Counted from the first letter of the stretch, positions 8,927 to 18,114 are shown. The stretch: 64,000 bases of DNA from Arthrobacter sp. KBS0702 (GCF_005937985.2 NZ_CP042172.1:2170001-2234000), one strand, 5' to 3'. The notes: generated from the letters alone by a model not told the origin. Made by a program: numbers and translations.

Positions 8927-9610
8927 TTGAAGCTCTTGCTTACCTCAGGCGGCGTCACCAACCCCAGCATCCACGCGGCGCTTGTGCAGCTTCTTGGCAA
9001 GCCCGTCGCCGAATGCCATGCCCTGGTGGTCCCCACCGCCCAGTGGGGTCACCCGATGTGCGGGCCCGCCTCGGTGCGCGGCCTCGTCGCCGCCGAGCCC
9101 AGGTGGCAGAACTTCTCGGGCCTGGGCTGGGCGTCGCTCGGCGTCCTCGAACTCACCGCGCTGCCCTCCATCGGCGCGGAGCGATGGGTCCCTTGGGTCC
9201 GGGCCGCCGACGTGCTCCTGGTCGACGGCGGCGACGCGAGCTACCTGTGCCACTGGATGCGGGAGTCCGGGCTGGCCGATCTGCTGCCTTCGCTGAGCGA
9301 CACGGTTTGGGTGGGAGTGAGCGCCGGAAGCATGGTGATGACGCCCCGGATCGGGACGTCGTTCGTCTCATGGCCAACTGCGGCGGACGACCGCACGCTG
9401 GGAGTCGTTGACTTCTCAATTTTCCCGCATCTGGACGCTTTCCCCGGGAACAGCCAGGCCGCCGCAGAGCGATGGGCCGCCGACATCGGCGCACCGGCCT
9501 ACGCCATCGATGAGCAGACGGCCATCAGCGTGGTCGACGGCTCTGTCGAGGTGGTCTCCGAAGGACGATGGACGAAGTTCGGGTCAGGGCCGGTCCCGGT
9601 CCCCCGCTAG
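8927..9610 (+). CDS. peptidase S51 (dipeptidase E-like) family protein
   Basis: A 227-residue protein with the S51 fold. It starts MKLLLTSGGVTN, and the nucleophile serine sits in GVSAGSMVM (residue ~128). LLVDGGDASYLCHWM and an FPHLDAF segment supply the usual family features. Members are aspartyl dipeptidases or cyanophycinase-like peptidases; the substrate is not predictable here. The start is TTG at 8927 with GGAGG four bases upstream, a clear ribosome site. It ends convergent to gnd with a GC-rich hairpin between them. Confidence 0.85.
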   Translation: MKLLLTSGGVTNPSIHAALVQLLGKPVAECHALVVPTAQWGHPMCGPASVRGLVAAEPRWQNFSGLGWASLGVLELTALPSIGAERWVPWVRAADVLLVDGGDASYLCHWMRESGLADLLPSLSDTVWVGVSAGSMVMTPRIGTSFVSWPTAADDRTLGVVDFSIFPHLDAFPGNSQAAAERWAADIGAPAYAIDEQTAISVVDGSVEVVSEGRWTKFGSGPVPVPR

Positions 9611-9640
9611 CCGGGGAAACGTTTGTAGATGTTCCAGCAA

Positions 9641-9677
9641 CGGCCGGCGCCCCCAGAGTATCGGGGAGCGCCGGCCG
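9641..9677. terminator. bidirectional hairpin between S51 peptidase gene and gnd
   Basis: Arms CGGCCGGCGC and GCGCCGGCCG, extended by CCCC/GGGG inside, lie between two convergent genes. There is no long T tract, which is common for terminators in GC-rich actinobacteria. Confidence 0.65.
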
Positions 9678-9698
9678 CCGGGCCGGCAACGGTGTGGA

Positions 9699-11135
9699 CT
9701 AGTGCGTGTCCACTGCCGCGATCTCGGACTTGTCCTCGCCCCACAGGGTGTGGAAGGTGCCCTCGGTGTCGATGCGGCCGTAGGTGTGCGCACCGAAGAG
9801 GTCACGCTGGCCCTGGATCACGGCGGCCGGAAGGCGCTTACGGCGCAGGCCGTCGTAGTAGGCCAGCGAAGAGGAGAACACCGGTACCGGGATGCCCAGC
9901 TGCACGGCGGTGGCCACCACTCGGCGCCAGGCCGGGAGGACCTCCGCGATCGCCTTCGTGAATGCCGGCGCGAACAGCAGGTTGGCCGGCTTCTCCGCCG
10001 CGGCGTAGGCCTTGGTGATTTCCTTGAGCAACTCGGCACGGATGATGCAGCCGCCGCGCCACAGCGAGGCGATCTCGTCCAGCTTGAGGTCCCAGCCGTA
10101 TTCCTTGGCGGCCGAAGTCAGCATGTCCAGCCCCTGGGCGTAGGAGACCAGTTTGGAGGCGTACAGCGCCTGCCGGACGTCCTCGACAAAGGTCTCGGGG
10201 ACCCCGACGGCGGCCTCGCCGCCGGCGAGCAGTTCCTGGGCCAGCTTGCGCTGCTCCGCCTGCGAGGACAGGGCGCGGGCAAAGACCGATTCGGCGATGC
10301 CCGAAACCGGGGAGCCCAGCTCGAGCGCGGAGATGACCGTCCAGCGGCCGGTCCCCTTCTGCCCGGCAGCGTCGACGACGACGTCGACGAACGGCTTGCC
10401 GGTCTTGGCGTCGACGTGGCCGAGGACCTCGGCGGAGATTTCGATCAGGAAGGAGGCAAGTTCGCCCTTGTTCCACTCCTCGAAGATTTTGGCCTGCTCG
10501 GCCGGTTCGATGCCGGCGCCGGAACGCAGCAGGTCGAATGCCTCGCCGATGACCTGCATGTCGGCGTATTCGATGCCGTTGTGCACCATCTTCACGAAGT
10601 GGCCGGCGCCGTCGGTGCCGATCCAGGCGCAGCAGGGCTGGCCGTCCACGTGGGCAGCGATCTTCTCCAGCAGCGGGCCGAGGGCCTCGTAGGACTCCTT
10701 GGAGCCGCCGGGCATGATCGAGGGGCCGTTGAGCGCGCCTTCCTCGCCGCCGGAGACGCCGATGCCGACGAAGTGGAGGTCTTTTTTGGCGAGGGCGGCT
10801 TCGCGGCGGCGGGTGTCCTCGTAGTGCGAGTTGCCGGCGTCAATGATGATGTCGCCGGGTTCCAGCAGCGGCTCGAGCTGCTCGATCACGGAGTCAACCG
10901 GTTTGCCGGCCTTGACCATGATCAGCACGCGGCGCGGCTTTTCCAGCGAGTCAACGAGTTCCTGCAGCGTTTCGGTGCGGACGAAGTCGCCGTCCTGGCC
11001 GTGCTTTTCGAGGAGCGCGTCGGTCTTCTCCACGGACCGGTTGTGCAGGGCAACGGTGAAGCCGTTACGGGCCAGGTTCCGGGCCAGGTTGGCCCCCATC
11101 ACCGCGAGGCCGGTGACACCGATGTGTGCGGACAT
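9699..11135 (-). CDS. gnd: 6-phosphogluconate dehydrogenase, decarboxylating (NADP type, long form)
   Basis: Oxidative pentose phosphate enzyme that converts 6-phosphogluconate to ribulose 5-phosphate with CO2 release. At 478 residues it is the long GndA form. The N-terminal Rossmann motif is GLAVMGANLARNLA, the substrate-binding signature GVSGGEEGALNGPSIMPGG is at ~125-145, and the catalytic lysine is in HFVKMVHNGIEY (~183). The ATG at 11135 has GGAG five bases upstream; a TTG immediately before it is less likely. A divergent FadR-type regulator and repeated operator-like sites in the shared promoter suggest control by gluconate or its phosphate. Confidence 0.97.
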   Translation of the reverse strand: MSAHIGVTGLAVMGANLARNLARNGFTVALHNRSVEKTDALLEKHGQDGDFVRTETLQELVDSLEKPRRVLIMVKAGKPVDSVIEQLEPLLEPGDIIIDAGNSHYEDTRRREAALAKKDLHFVGIGVSGGEEGALNGPSIMPGGSKESYEALGPLLEKIAAHVDGQPCCAWIGTDGAGHFVKMVHNGIEYADMQVIGEAFDLLRSGAGIEPAEQAKIFEEWNKGELASFLIEISAEVLGHVDAKTGKPFVDVVVDAAGQKGTGRWTVISALELGSPVSGIAESVFARALSSQAEQRKLAQELLAGGEAAVGVPETFVEDVRQALYASKLVSYAQGLDMLTSAAKEYGWDLKLDEIASLWRGGCIIRAELLKEITKAYAAAEKPANLLFAPAFTKAIAEVLPAWRRVVATAVQLGIPVPVFSSSLAYYDGLRRKRLPAAVIQGQRDLFGAHTYGRIDTEGTFHTLWGEDKSEIAAVDTH

Positions 11136-11227
11136 CAAAACTCCAATTCATTCTGTGCATCGAGTGCAGTTCGTCCCGCACATGCTGCGGAACACGCTTC
11201 CTAGGACCAGTGGCTGTCAATAAACCA

Positions 11228-11309
11228 TATGTATTTCCGCGGACCGCATGAAAGCAGTGCCCACGTGGCGGAATACGGCGCGTCATATACAGTCTATGTT
11301 TTTCCGCGG
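11228..11309. promoter_or_regulatory. repeated operator-like sites between gnd and its divergent regulator
   Basis: Two 15-bp direct repeats differ at one base: TATGTATTTCCGCGG (11228-11242) and TATGTTTTTCCGCGG (11295-11309). A third, inverted and less exact copy lies between them (GGCGGAATAC, 11267-11276). CATA-N7-TATG (11284-11298) overlaps the second repeat. They sit in the ~200-bp region from which both genes are transcribed, the expected place for autoregulation by the FadR-type protein. Confidence 0.5.
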
Positions 11310-11350
11310 CCACGGTGCTTGCAGCCGCCGGGAATGAGGCCCTCGCCACT

Positions 11351-12091
11351 ATGCTTACGTTTATGTCAACCAGCCTCCATCACCGCGCCATCGAGCATCT
11401 GGGGGCCCGGATTGTCACCGGCGAACTTCCCGCCGGACACGTCATGTTGGCCGAGCACCTCGAAGACGAATTGAAGGTCTCCCGTTCGGTGGTCCGCGAG
11501 GCCGTACGCGTGCTTCAATCCCTGGGCCTGGTCGAGACCATCAAGCGCGTCGGCATCCGGGTGCTTCCGGCCAGCCGCTGGAACCCGTTCGATCCGCTCG
11601 TGATCCGCTGGCGCCTGGCCGGCGAGGGACGCGGCGCCCAGCTGCGTTCCCTGGCCGAGCTGCGCACCGCCGTCGAACCTGTTGCTGCCGAACTGGCTGC
11701 CATCAACGCCCCGGACGAGCTGCGCAGCGAACTGGTAGAGATTTCGCACGCGATGCGCGAGGCCGGCGTGGCCGGCGACGTGCCCCGGTTCCTGGACCTG
11801 GACATCCGCTTCCACTCCCTGCTGTTGACCGGCTCCGGCAACGAAATGTTCGCCAACATGGTGGGCCAGGTCGCCGAAACCTTGACCGGCCGAACGGTCC
11901 ACGGCCTGATGCCGGACCACCCGCGGACCTCCGCGCTGCAGTGGCATGTGGACGTGGCCGAGGCGATCGCGGCCGGCGACGGGCCGGCCGCCCGCGAGGC
12001 CTCGGACAAGATCATGCGCGAGACCATCGCGGATATGGAGCCGAGCTGGCGGGACCAGCCGCGCGTGTTCGTCCCGGTCCAGCCTCATTAG
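11351..12091 (+). CDS. FadR/GntR family transcriptional regulator (probable gluconate-type)
   Basis: A ~246-residue one-component regulator. The N-terminal winged helix (HHRAIEHLGARIVTGELPAG..., with the recognition region VSRSVVREAVRVLQSLGLVE) is followed by the all-helical FCD ligand domain. Metal/ligand residues are visible: the FLDLDIRFHSLLL Asp/His pair and ALQWHVDVAEAI His. Its divergent position to gnd argues for control of gluconate/6-phosphogluconate metabolism, an inference from context. The start is uncertain: ATG 11351 or ATG 11363 (MSTSLHHRAIEHL). Neither has a strong ribosome site. Confidence 0.88.
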   Translation: MLTFMSTSLHHRAIEHLGARIVTGELPAGHVMLAEHLEDELKVSRSVVREAVRVLQSLGLVETIKRVGIRVLPASRWNPFDPLVIRWRLAGEGRGAQLRSLAELRTAVEPVAAELAAINAPDELRSELVEISHAMREAGVAGDVPRFLDLDIRFHSLLLTGSGNEMFANMVGQVAETLTGRTVHGLMPDHPRTSALQWHVDVAEAIAAGDGPAAREASDKIMRETIADMEPSWRDQPRVFVPVQPH

Positions 12092-12196
12092 GCCCAGACC
12101 GGCAGGGCGGGAAACCGCCGGAATTAGTCCGTTCTGTGGCGTAATTCAACCGCTAGGCGTTTCACATTTGGACACATCCACGGTATATTTCTTACA

Positions 12197-12240
12197 AGCC
12201 TTCCACCGCGGCATCCCCCAATAGTCGCGGTGGAAGGCTT
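12197..12240 (+). terminator. strong hairpin terminator downstream of the FadR-type gene
   Basis: A perfect 14-15 bp stem (AGCCTTCCACCGCG/CGCGGTGGAAGGCT) with a 15-nt loop is followed at once by TTTTCC. It lies ~105 bp after the regulator stop. Its 3' arm and tail form the first unit of a tandem repeat. Confidence 0.8.
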
Positions 12241-12330
12241 TTCCATTGCCAGCAGGCTTTTCCATTGCCAGCAGGCTTTTCCATTGCCAGCAGGCTTTTC
12301 CATTGCCAGCAGGCTTTTCCATTGCCTGCA
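12236..12330. repeat. 19-bp tandem repeat, five copies, starting in the terminator tail
   Basis: The unit GGCTTTTCCATTGCCAGCA occurs at 12236, 12255, 12274 and 12293 identically, and at 12312 with one change (CCTGCA). The first copy overlaps the 3' arm of the hairpin, so the array looks like slippage-driven duplication of a terminator's tail. Four identical copies imply recent expansion. Confidence 0.95.
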
Positions 12331-12363
12331 AGTCTTTTCACTTTTTGGGTACTGCGTCGCCGG

Positions 12364-12654
12364 TCAGGCGGCGTCCGCCACCGCCTCCCTGAGCCTCCAG
12401 CCCCCGCCGAGGCCGTCTCGGATGATTTCCATCGTGGTCAGGGCCGATCCGCCGTTCCGGCCCAGCCTCGCCTGGACCTGCCACACCTCGACGTCGACCC
12501 GGCTCAGGCCTTTCGGCATCCGGCGCTCGGCCTCCCACCAGCTCACCCGTTCGAACCAGCGCACCGGCTCGGCGCCCACCAGCCATTCGCGGCCGCCGCG
12601 GACCACCGCCTGGGGGCGCCCGTCGGGGCCGGATTTCACGATCACATGTTCCAT
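12364..12654 (-). CDS. conserved hypothetical protein, DUF6504-like
   Basis: A small, Trp/Arg-rich protein of 96 residues (106 if the upstream ATG at 12684 is used). The pattern WLVGAEPVRWFERVSWWEAE, then VDVEVWQVQARLGR and GGWRLREA, resembles the actinobacterial DUF6504 family, short beta-rich proteins of unknown role sometimes found near DNA repair polymerases. No partner is evident here; it sits alone between the repeat array and tRNA-Val. Assignment is tentative, from pattern only. Confidence 0.6.
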   Translation of the reverse strand: MEHVIVKSGPDGRPQAVVRGGREWLVGAEPVRWFERVSWWEAERRMPKGLSRVDVEVWQVQARLGRNGGSALTTMEIIRDGLGGGWRLREAVADAA

Positions 12655-12721
12655 GCCAGTGACCGTACGGACGGGCACCGACATTTTTGGCTGCGACCGA
12701 GACCGGGGCCTTCACGGACAC

Positions 12722-12770
12722 AAAAAACCCCGCCGCGGCCGGCCTACGGGCCTGCTGCGACGAGGTTTTC
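12722..12770 (-). terminator. terminator of the tRNA-Val gene
   Basis: Read on the minus strand, AAAACCTCGTCGC... pairs with ...CGGCGGGGTTTTTT just after the tRNA 3' end, a GC-rich stem with an A tract before and a T tract after. The stem contains some mismatches. Confidence 0.75.
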
Positions 12771-12772
12771 TT

Positions 12773-12848
12773 TGGTGGGTCCTACCGGGATCGAACCGAT
12801 GACATCCACGGTGTAAACGTGGCGCTCTACCAGCTGAGCTAAAGACCC
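12773..12848 (-). tRNA. tRNA-Val (anticodon TAC)
   Basis: A 76-nt cloverleaf with the CCA encoded. The acceptor stem is GGGTCTT, the D arm GCTCAGCTGGTAGAGC, the anticodon stem-loop CCACG-TTTACAC-CGTGG (anticodon TAC), and the T arm contains GGTTCGATCC. It decodes valine GUA, with likely wobble to GUG. Confidence 0.97.
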
Positions 12849-12950
12849 AAGGCGTTGTTTCCGCACTTCCATGCGTCAACCAACGAACAATGACTCTACC
12901 GGAACCGGCCCGGGAAACGCCAATCGGCGGCGCCCCCGCCGCGGCCGGCA

Positions 12951-13871
12951 TCAGAGGGCCGGAAGTTCCTCCGCCAGCCAGGTCAAGGCCTCGCTGACGC
13001 CGGCTTCCAGCTTGATGGTGGCCAGGTCATCGCCGCGGGTCTGGCCACGGTTGACGATCACCACGGCCTTGCCCTGCTTGGCCGCGTGCCGGACGAACCG
13101 CAGCCCGCTCATGACAGTCAGGGACGAGCCCGCCACCAGCAGCGCGCCTGCCTCGTCCACCATGGCGTACGAGCGTTCCACCCGGTCCTTGGGGACGTTC
13201 TCGCCGAAGTAGACGAAGTCCGGTTTCAACGTCCCACCGCACGCCGGGCAGTTGGCCACCACAAACCCGGCGATCAGCTCCGCGTCCTCCACGGTGGCGT
13301 CGGCGTCGGGCGCCATCTCCACGACCCCGGCGGCCAGGGCTTCGGCGAGGAAGCCGGGGTTGAGTTCCTCCAGCACGCCGGCCAGTAACGAACGGCTATA
13401 GCGGCGCTGGCAGCCCAGGCAGACCACCCGGTCGAAGCGGCCGTGCAGGTCCACCACGTTGACACTGCCGGCGTCCTCATGCAGCCGGTCGACATTCTGC
13501 GTGATCAGGCCGGTGAGGAGCCCGCGGTGTTCCAGCCGGGCGGCCGCGGCGTGGCCGGCGTTGGGGTCGGCCCGGCGCAGATGCGACCAGCCAATGTGGT
13601 TCCGCGCCCAGTAGCGGCGGCGGTTCTCGGCGGCACCTATGAACTCCTGGTAGGTCATCGGCGCCCGGGGAGCCGCCCCGGGGCCCCGGTAATCCGGGAT
13701 GCCGGAGTCCGTGCTCAAGCCCGCGCCGGTGAGCAGCGCGAACCGCTGTCCCGCGAGGACGCCATGGATCTCCTTCAGGACTTCCAGTTCGCTGCGCGCG
13801 GGTTCGGTGGCGGCAACCGGCGGCAGGCTGGCGAAACCAGTCATGCCGACACCCGGCCGCCGCTGCCTCAT
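12951..13871 (-). CDS. Sir2-family NAD-dependent protein deacylase (sirtuin)
   Basis: Removes acyl groups from lysines using NAD. Of the 306 residues, the first ~30 are a variable extension and an internal start is possible. The NAD motif GAGLSTDSGIPDYRG (~50), TQNVDRLHEDAG and the catalytic His in DLHGRF are intact. The zinc module has CLGC and CPAC pairs about 60 residues apart, a long spacing that makes an enlarged small domain. VNRGQTRGDD is the C-terminal NAD contact. It lies 17 bp from the peroxiredoxin gene on the same strand and may be cotranscribed. Substrates are unknown. Confidence 0.93.
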   Translation of the reverse strand: MRQRRPGVGMTGFASLPPVAATEPARSELEVLKEIHGVLAGQRFALLTGAGLSTDSGIPDYRGPGAAPRAPMTYQEFIGAAENRRRYWARNHIGWSHLRRADPNAGHAAAARLEHRGLLTGLITQNVDRLHEDAGSVNVVDLHGRFDRVVCLGCQRRYSRSLLAGVLEELNPGFLAEALAAGVVEMAPDADATVEDAELIAGFVVANCPACGGTLKPDFVYFGENVPKDRVERSYAMVDEAGALLVAGSSLTVMSGLRFVRHAAKQGKAVVIVNRGQTRGDDLATIKLEAGVSEALTWLAEELPAL

Positions 13872-13888
13872 CGTGCCTGTCCCCGCCG

Positions 13889-14401
13889 TCAGTTCCCGGT
13901 CAGTCCTGCCAGGGCGTTCCGGTACTCGGCGAAGTCCCGGGCCTGACCGCGCGGGTTCACCACAACGTAGCGGACAATGCCGTCGGCATCGATGATGAAC
14001 GTTCCGCGCTTGGCCATGCCGCTCTCCGGGTCAAAGACGCCGTACTGCTCCGCCACGGCCCCGTGCGGCCAGAAGTCCGCGAGCAGGTCGAAGGTGTAGC
14101 CTTCCCGCTCCGCGTAGGCGCGCTGGGCAAACTTGCTGTCCACCGAGACTCCGAGCACGACGGCGTCGGCGTCTTCGAAGAGCGCAAGGTTGTCCCGGAT
14201 TTCACAGAGTTCGCCCGTGCAGATGCCGGAGAAGGCAAAGGGGAAGAACACCAGGACCACCGCGCGTCCGCGCAGTTCGGACAGCCGAACCGGTTCGCCG
14301 AACTGGTTCAGCAGCTCAAAGTCAGGGGCGGGCACGCCCACGGCCGGCACGGCAGTCACGGCCGTGGCCGGAGCCGACGTTACGGGGGCGGGTTGGGTCA
14401 C
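13889..14401 (-). CDS. AhpE-type peroxiredoxin
   Basis: A thiol peroxidase of 170 residues. A Pro/Ala/Thr-rich N-terminal stretch (~1-22) precedes the thioredoxin fold. The peroxidatic site FFPFAFSGICTGELCEIRD holds two Cys four residues apart, the first being the expected peroxidatic one. FIIDADGIVRYV is the typical late strand. It overlaps the upstream DUF3052 gene by 4 bp, so the two are translationally coupled. Reduction of peroxides is inferred from family. Confidence 0.92.
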   Translation of the reverse strand: MTQPAPVTSAPATAVTAVPAVGVPAPDFELLNQFGEPVRLSELRGRAVVLVFFPFAFSGICTGELCEIRDNLALFEDADAVVLGVSVDSKFAQRAYAEREGYTFDLLADFWPHGAVAEQYGVFDPESGMAKRGTFIIDADGIVRYVVVNPRGQARDFAEYRNALAGLTGN

Positions 14402-14817
14402 TTGTTCTTCCGCGTGACCAGGCGGGTGGCGCTCCAGTCCTTGGAGACGCCGGCCGAGGTGGTGTAGTGCAGCCCTGCGGTAGGGGCCGCGTCCTGGATG
14501 TCCGCCGGCGAGACGTAGCCCACCCGGCCTGACTTGGGCGTCAGCACCCAGACCACGCCACCCTCGGTGAGGGTGGTCCGCGAGCCAACCAGCGTGTCAA
14601 CGAGGTCGCCGTCGTCGGACCGCCACCAGAGGATCACGGCGTCCACGACTTCGTGGTCGTCCTCGTCGACGAGTTCCGAACCGGTGAGGTCCTCGATGTC
14701 GTCACGCAAGTCGAAGTCGACGTCGTCGTCATAACCGAATTCCTGAATCAGGTCTCCGTTTTTGAAACCCAATTTTTCCGCCACATTCACCGAAGTGGCG
14801 GCGTCGGCCTCGCTCAC
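14398..14817 (-). CDS. DUF3052 domain protein
   Basis: A 139-residue actinobacterial protein of unknown function with a strongly acidic stretch around residues 28-60 (DDDVDFDLRDDIEDL) and a basic tail. The sequence VAEKLGFKNGDLIQEFGYDDD is the family hallmark. It commonly lies divergent to aceE, as here. The GTG start has GGAG six bases upstream. The 4-bp overlap with the peroxiredoxin gene makes them an operon. Confidence 0.92.
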   Translation of the reverse strand: MSEADAATSVNVAEKLGFKNGDLIQEFGYDDDVDFDLRDDIEDLTGSELVDEDDHEVVDAVILWWRSDDGDLVDTLVGSRTTLTEGGVVWVLTPKSGRVGYVSPADIQDAAPTAGLHYTTSAGVSKDWSATRLVTRKNK

Positions 14818-15104
14818 GTGTTGCTCCTATGCTGTTTGTTCGTTTGCTGGTTATAAGTACACGGATACTGCCTGGTGAGTCCAGTGGTGCTAGTGATTTC
14901 CATTACTACAAGCCAACACCCTTTGGGCCTTTGCTTCAAGCTGCAGGGGCCGCGATCCGCCATATTCTGCGTCACACCGGCCGTTCAGGGGGCCTCGGGG
15001 AGGCTCCACGTCACAGAACCAGTATGCCCGTGAAATACGACGGCGGCCCCATGGGACAGCTACGCATCGGCCGACGCACACGGCTAGAGTGGCTGATGAC
15101 GACT

Positions 15105-15183
15105 ATGCCTGCGCGGGCGACTGCCCGCTTCTACCAGCAGGCATGGTTGTGATTGGACCTAGCCCGGCGTACAGGACCGGGCT
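15105..15183 (+). promoter_or_regulatory. structured 5' leader upstream of aceE
   Basis: The 460-bp region between the DUF3052 gene and aceE holds no convincing gene. Its last third can fold into two hairpins on the aceE strand. The first has arms ATGCCTGC/GCAGGCAT (15105-15112, 15137-15144) enclosing GCGGGC/GCCCGC. The second is AGCCCGG/CCGGGCT (15161-15167, 15177-15183), followed by GTTGTT. The second has terminator-like form, so attenuation is possible. No known riboswitch core was recognised. Confidence 0.5.
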
Positions 15184-15279
15184 GTTGTTACCGATATGTC
15201 GCACACGTCGCGTTCACGCCAGGCAGTTACCCTGCCGGAGCTGAGGGTGCCGATGAATGCGCTCAAAGAGAGGTTGGAC

Positions 15280-18048
15280 GTGGCTGCAGGAGAAGATACC
15301 TCCCATATCCTCAGCGGGTTGACTAACCAGCTGCCTGATCGTGATCCGGAAGAGACCGCCGAATGGCTGGAGTCCCTGGACACACTGATTCAGGAACAGG
15401 GCACCGAGCGTGCCCAGTACATCATGCGGAGCCTGCTCCAGCGGGCTGGCGCACAGAGCGTGGGCGTGCCGATGGTGACCACCACGGACTACGTCAACAC
15501 CATCCCGGTGGACCAGGAAGCCCCGTTCCCCGGCGATGAGGAGATCGAACGCAAGTACCGCGCCTGGCTGCGCTGGAACGCCGCCGTTATGGTGCACCGC
15601 TCCCAGCGCCCCGAAATCGGCGTCGGCGGACACATCTCCACCTACGCCGGCGCGGCGACCCTCTACGAGGTCGGCTTCAACCACTTCTTCCGCGGCAAGG
15701 ACCACCCCGGCGGCGGAGACCAGATCTTCTTCCAGGGCCACGCCTCCCCCGGCATGTACGCCCGCGCCTTCATGGAAGGCCGGCTGACCGAGGAAGACCT
15801 GGACGGCTTCCGCCAGGAGAAGTCCAAGGAGGGCCACGCGCTTTCCAGCTACCCGCACCCGCGCCTCATGCCGGAATTCTGGGAGTTCCCCACCGTGTCG
15901 ATGGGCATCGGCCCGATGAACGCCATCTACCAGGCCCAGTCGAACCGCTACCTGCACAACCGCGGCATCAAGGACACCTCCGACCAGCAGGTCTGGGCGT
16001 TCCTGGGCGACGGCGAAATGGATGAGCCGGAGTCCCGCGGCCTGCTCCAGCTCGCCGCGAACGACAAGCTGGACAACCTCAACTTCGTCATCAACTGCAA
16101 CCTGCAGCGCCTCGACGGCCCGGTCCGCGGCAACGGCAAGATCATGCAGGAACTCGAGGCGTTCTTCCGCGGCGCCGGCTGGAACGTCATCAAGGTCGTC
16201 TGGGGCCGCGAGTGGGACAACCTGCTCGCCAAGGACGAAGACGGTTCGCTCGTGAAGATCATGAACGAGACGGTCGACGGCGACTACCAGACCTACAAGG
16301 CCGAATCCGGCGGGTTCGTACGCGAGCACTTCTTCGGCAAGACCCCGCAGACCAAGGACATGGTCGCGGACATGACGGACCAGGAAATCTGGAACCTCAA
16401 GCGCGGCGGCCACGACTACAACAAGGTCTACGCCGCGTACAAGGCCGCCACCGAGTTCAAGGGCAAGCCGACGGTCATCCTGGCCCACACGGTCAAGGGC
16501 TACGGCCTGGGCACCCACTTCGAGGGCCGCAACGCGACCCACCAGATGAAGAAGCTCACGCTGGCCGACCTGAAGGCTTTCCGCGACCACCTGCGCATCC
16601 CGATCACGGACGAGCAGCTCGAAGCCGACCCGTACCAGCCGCCGTACTACCACCCCGGCGCCGACGCCCCGGAAATCCAGTACCTGATGGATCGCCGCCG
16701 CGCCCTCGGCGGGTTCGTCCCGGAACGCCGCTCCAAGCACACCGACGTCACCCTGCCGGGCGACAAGGCGTACGAGGTCGCCAACCGCGGGTCCGGCAAG
16801 CAGCAGGCCGCCACCACCATGGCGTTCGTCCGGCTGCTCAAGGACCTGATGCGGGACAAGGAATTCGGCACCCGGATTGTGCCGATCATCCCCGATGAGG
16901 CACGCACCTTCGGCATGGACGCGTTCTTCCCGACGGCGAAGATCTACAACCCCAACGGCCAGAACTACTTGTCCGTGGACCGCGACCTGGTCCTGGCCTA
17001 CAAGGAATCCATCGCTGGGCAGATCGTGCACGCCGGCATCAACGAGGCCGGTTCGGTTGCCGCCTTCACCGCCGCGGGCACTTCCTACGCCACGCACGGC
17101 GAGCCGCTGATCCCGATTTACGTCTTCTACTCGATGTTCGGTTTCCAGCGCACCGGCGACTCCTTCTGGGCCGCCGCCGACCAGATGACCCGCGGGTTCA
17201 TCATCGGCGCCACCGCCGGACGGACCACACTGACCGGCGAAGGCCTGCAGCACGCTGACGGCCACTCCCCGATCCTTGCCTCGACCAACCCGGCCGTTGT
17301 CACCTACGACCCGGCCTACGGTTACGAGATCGGCGTCATCATGCGCGACGGACTCAACCGGATGTACGGCACCGGCGAAGCCGGGAAAGAAATTGCTGAC
17401 AACGACCCGTCGCGGAACGTGATGTACTACATCACGGTCTACAACGAGCCGATCATCCAGCCGCCGGCGCCGGCGGAGCTCGACACCGAGGGCATCATCA
17501 AGGGCATCTACCTGCTGGCACCGGCCAAGATCGACGGCCCGCGCACGCAGATCCTCGCCTCCGGTGTGTCCGTGCCGTGGGCCCTCGAGGCACAGCGGCT
17601 CCTTGCCGAGGACTGGGGCGTTTCCGCCGATGTCTGGTCCGTGACCTCCTGGACCGAACTGCGCCGTGATGCCATGGCCGCCGAGGAAGAAGCCTTCCTC
17701 AACCCGGGCCAGCCGGCACGCGTCCCGTTCGTCACAGAACAGCTCGCGGGAGCCACCGGACCGATCGTGGCGGTCTCGGACTACATGAAGGCTGTTCCGG
17801 ACCAGATCCGGCAGTTCATCCCGAACGAATTCGCCTCGCTCGGCGCCGACGGCTTCGGCTTCTCCGACACCCGCGCCGCAGCGCGCCGCTTCTTCAAGAA
17901 CGACATCCACTCGATCGTGGTCCGTTCACTGCAGATGCTGGCCCGCCGCGGCGAGGTCGACGCCCAGGCCCCGGCCCAGGCCATCGAGAAGTACCGCCTG
18001 CTCAACGTCAATGCCGGCACCACCGGCAACGCGGGCGGCGACTCCTAG
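15280..18048 (+). CDS. aceE: pyruvate dehydrogenase E1 component (homodimeric type)
   Basis: Thiamine-diphosphate enzyme that decarboxylates pyruvate and acetylates the E2 lipoyl domain, feeding acetyl-CoA to the TCA cycle and the fatty-acid genes downstream. The GTG at 15280, six bases after AGAGAGG, gives 922 residues, matching the usual start ([11 protein letters not shown]) better than ATGs at 15196 or 15253. The ThDP/Mg motif [12 protein letters not shown] is at ~245-260. Other E1 landmarks are DFLQGHASPG-like [28 protein letters not shown] and GHSPIL. E2/E3 genes are not adjacent, normal for actinobacteria. A hairpin terminator follows. Confidence 0.97.
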   Translation: MAAGEDTSHILSGLTNQLPDRDPEETAEWLESLDTLIQEQGTERAQYIMRSLLQRAGAQSVGVPMVTTTDYVNTIPVDQEAPFPGDEEIERKYRAWLRWNAAVMVHRSQRPEIGVGGHISTYAGAATLYEVGFNHFFRGKDHPGGGDQIFFQGHASPGMYARAFMEGRLTEEDLDGFRQEKSKEGHALSSYPHPRLMPEFWEFPTVSMGIGPMNAIYQAQSNRYLHNRGIKDTSDQQVWAFLGDGEMDEPESRGLLQLAANDKLDNLNFVINCNLQRLDGPVRGNGKIMQELEAFFRGAGWNVIKVVWGREWDNLLAKDEDGSLVKIMNETVDGDYQTYKAESGGFVREHFFGKTPQTKDMVADMTDQEIWNLKRGGHDYNKVYAAYKAATEFKGKPTVILAHTVKGYGLGTHFEGRNATHQMKKLTLADLKAFRDHLRIPITDEQLEADPYQPPYYHPGADAPEIQYLMDRRRALGGFVPERRSKHTDVTLPGDKAYEVANRGSGKQQAATTMAFVRLLKDLMRDKEFGTRIVPIIPDEARTFGMDAFFPTAKIYNPNGQNYLSVDRDLVLAYKESIAGQIVHAGINEAGSVAAFTAAGTSYATHGEPLIPIYVFYSMFGFQRTGDSFWAAADQMTRGFIIGATAGRTTLTGEGLQHADGHSPILASTNPAVVTYDPAYGYEIGVIMRDGLNRMYGTGEAGKEIADNDPSRNVMYYITVYNEPIIQPPAPAELDTEGIIKGIYLLAPAKIDGPRTQILASGVSVPWALEAQRLLAEDWGVSADVWSVTSWTELRRDAMAAEEEAFLNPGQPARVPFVTEQLAGATGPIVAVSDYMKAVPDQIRQFIPNEFASLGADGFGFSDTRAAARRFFKNDIHSIVVRSLQMLARRGEVDAQAPAQAIEKYRLLNVNAGTTGNAGGDS

Positions 18049-18079
18049 GCGAGTCGAACAGCGCCACTCGGACAGCGCA

Positions 18080-18114
18080 CGACGGCGGTTCCCACCAGGG
18101 TGGGGCCGCCGTCG
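18080..18114 (+). terminator. aceE terminator hairpin
   Basis: CGACGGCGG pairs with CCGCCGTCG, with CCCAC/GTGGG continuing inside a small loop. It lies about 30 bp after the aceE stop and is followed by GGCGTT. Confidence 0.7.

Noticed and set aside
12163..12190. promoter TTGGAC...TATATT before the hairpin at 12197
   Set aside because: The spacing is about 10 bp, too short for a sigma-70 type promoter.
12236..12330. CRISPR array
   Set aside because: The copies are contiguous 19-bp units without spacers; a simple tandem repeat.
14829..15152. 107-codon frame in the aceE leader
   Set aside because: No ribosome site or family likeness; the region is better explained as promoter and structured leader.
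15214..17910. 898-codon open frame antisense to aceE
   Set aside because: It mirrors aceE codons in a high-GC genome, has no protein family character and no ribosome site.
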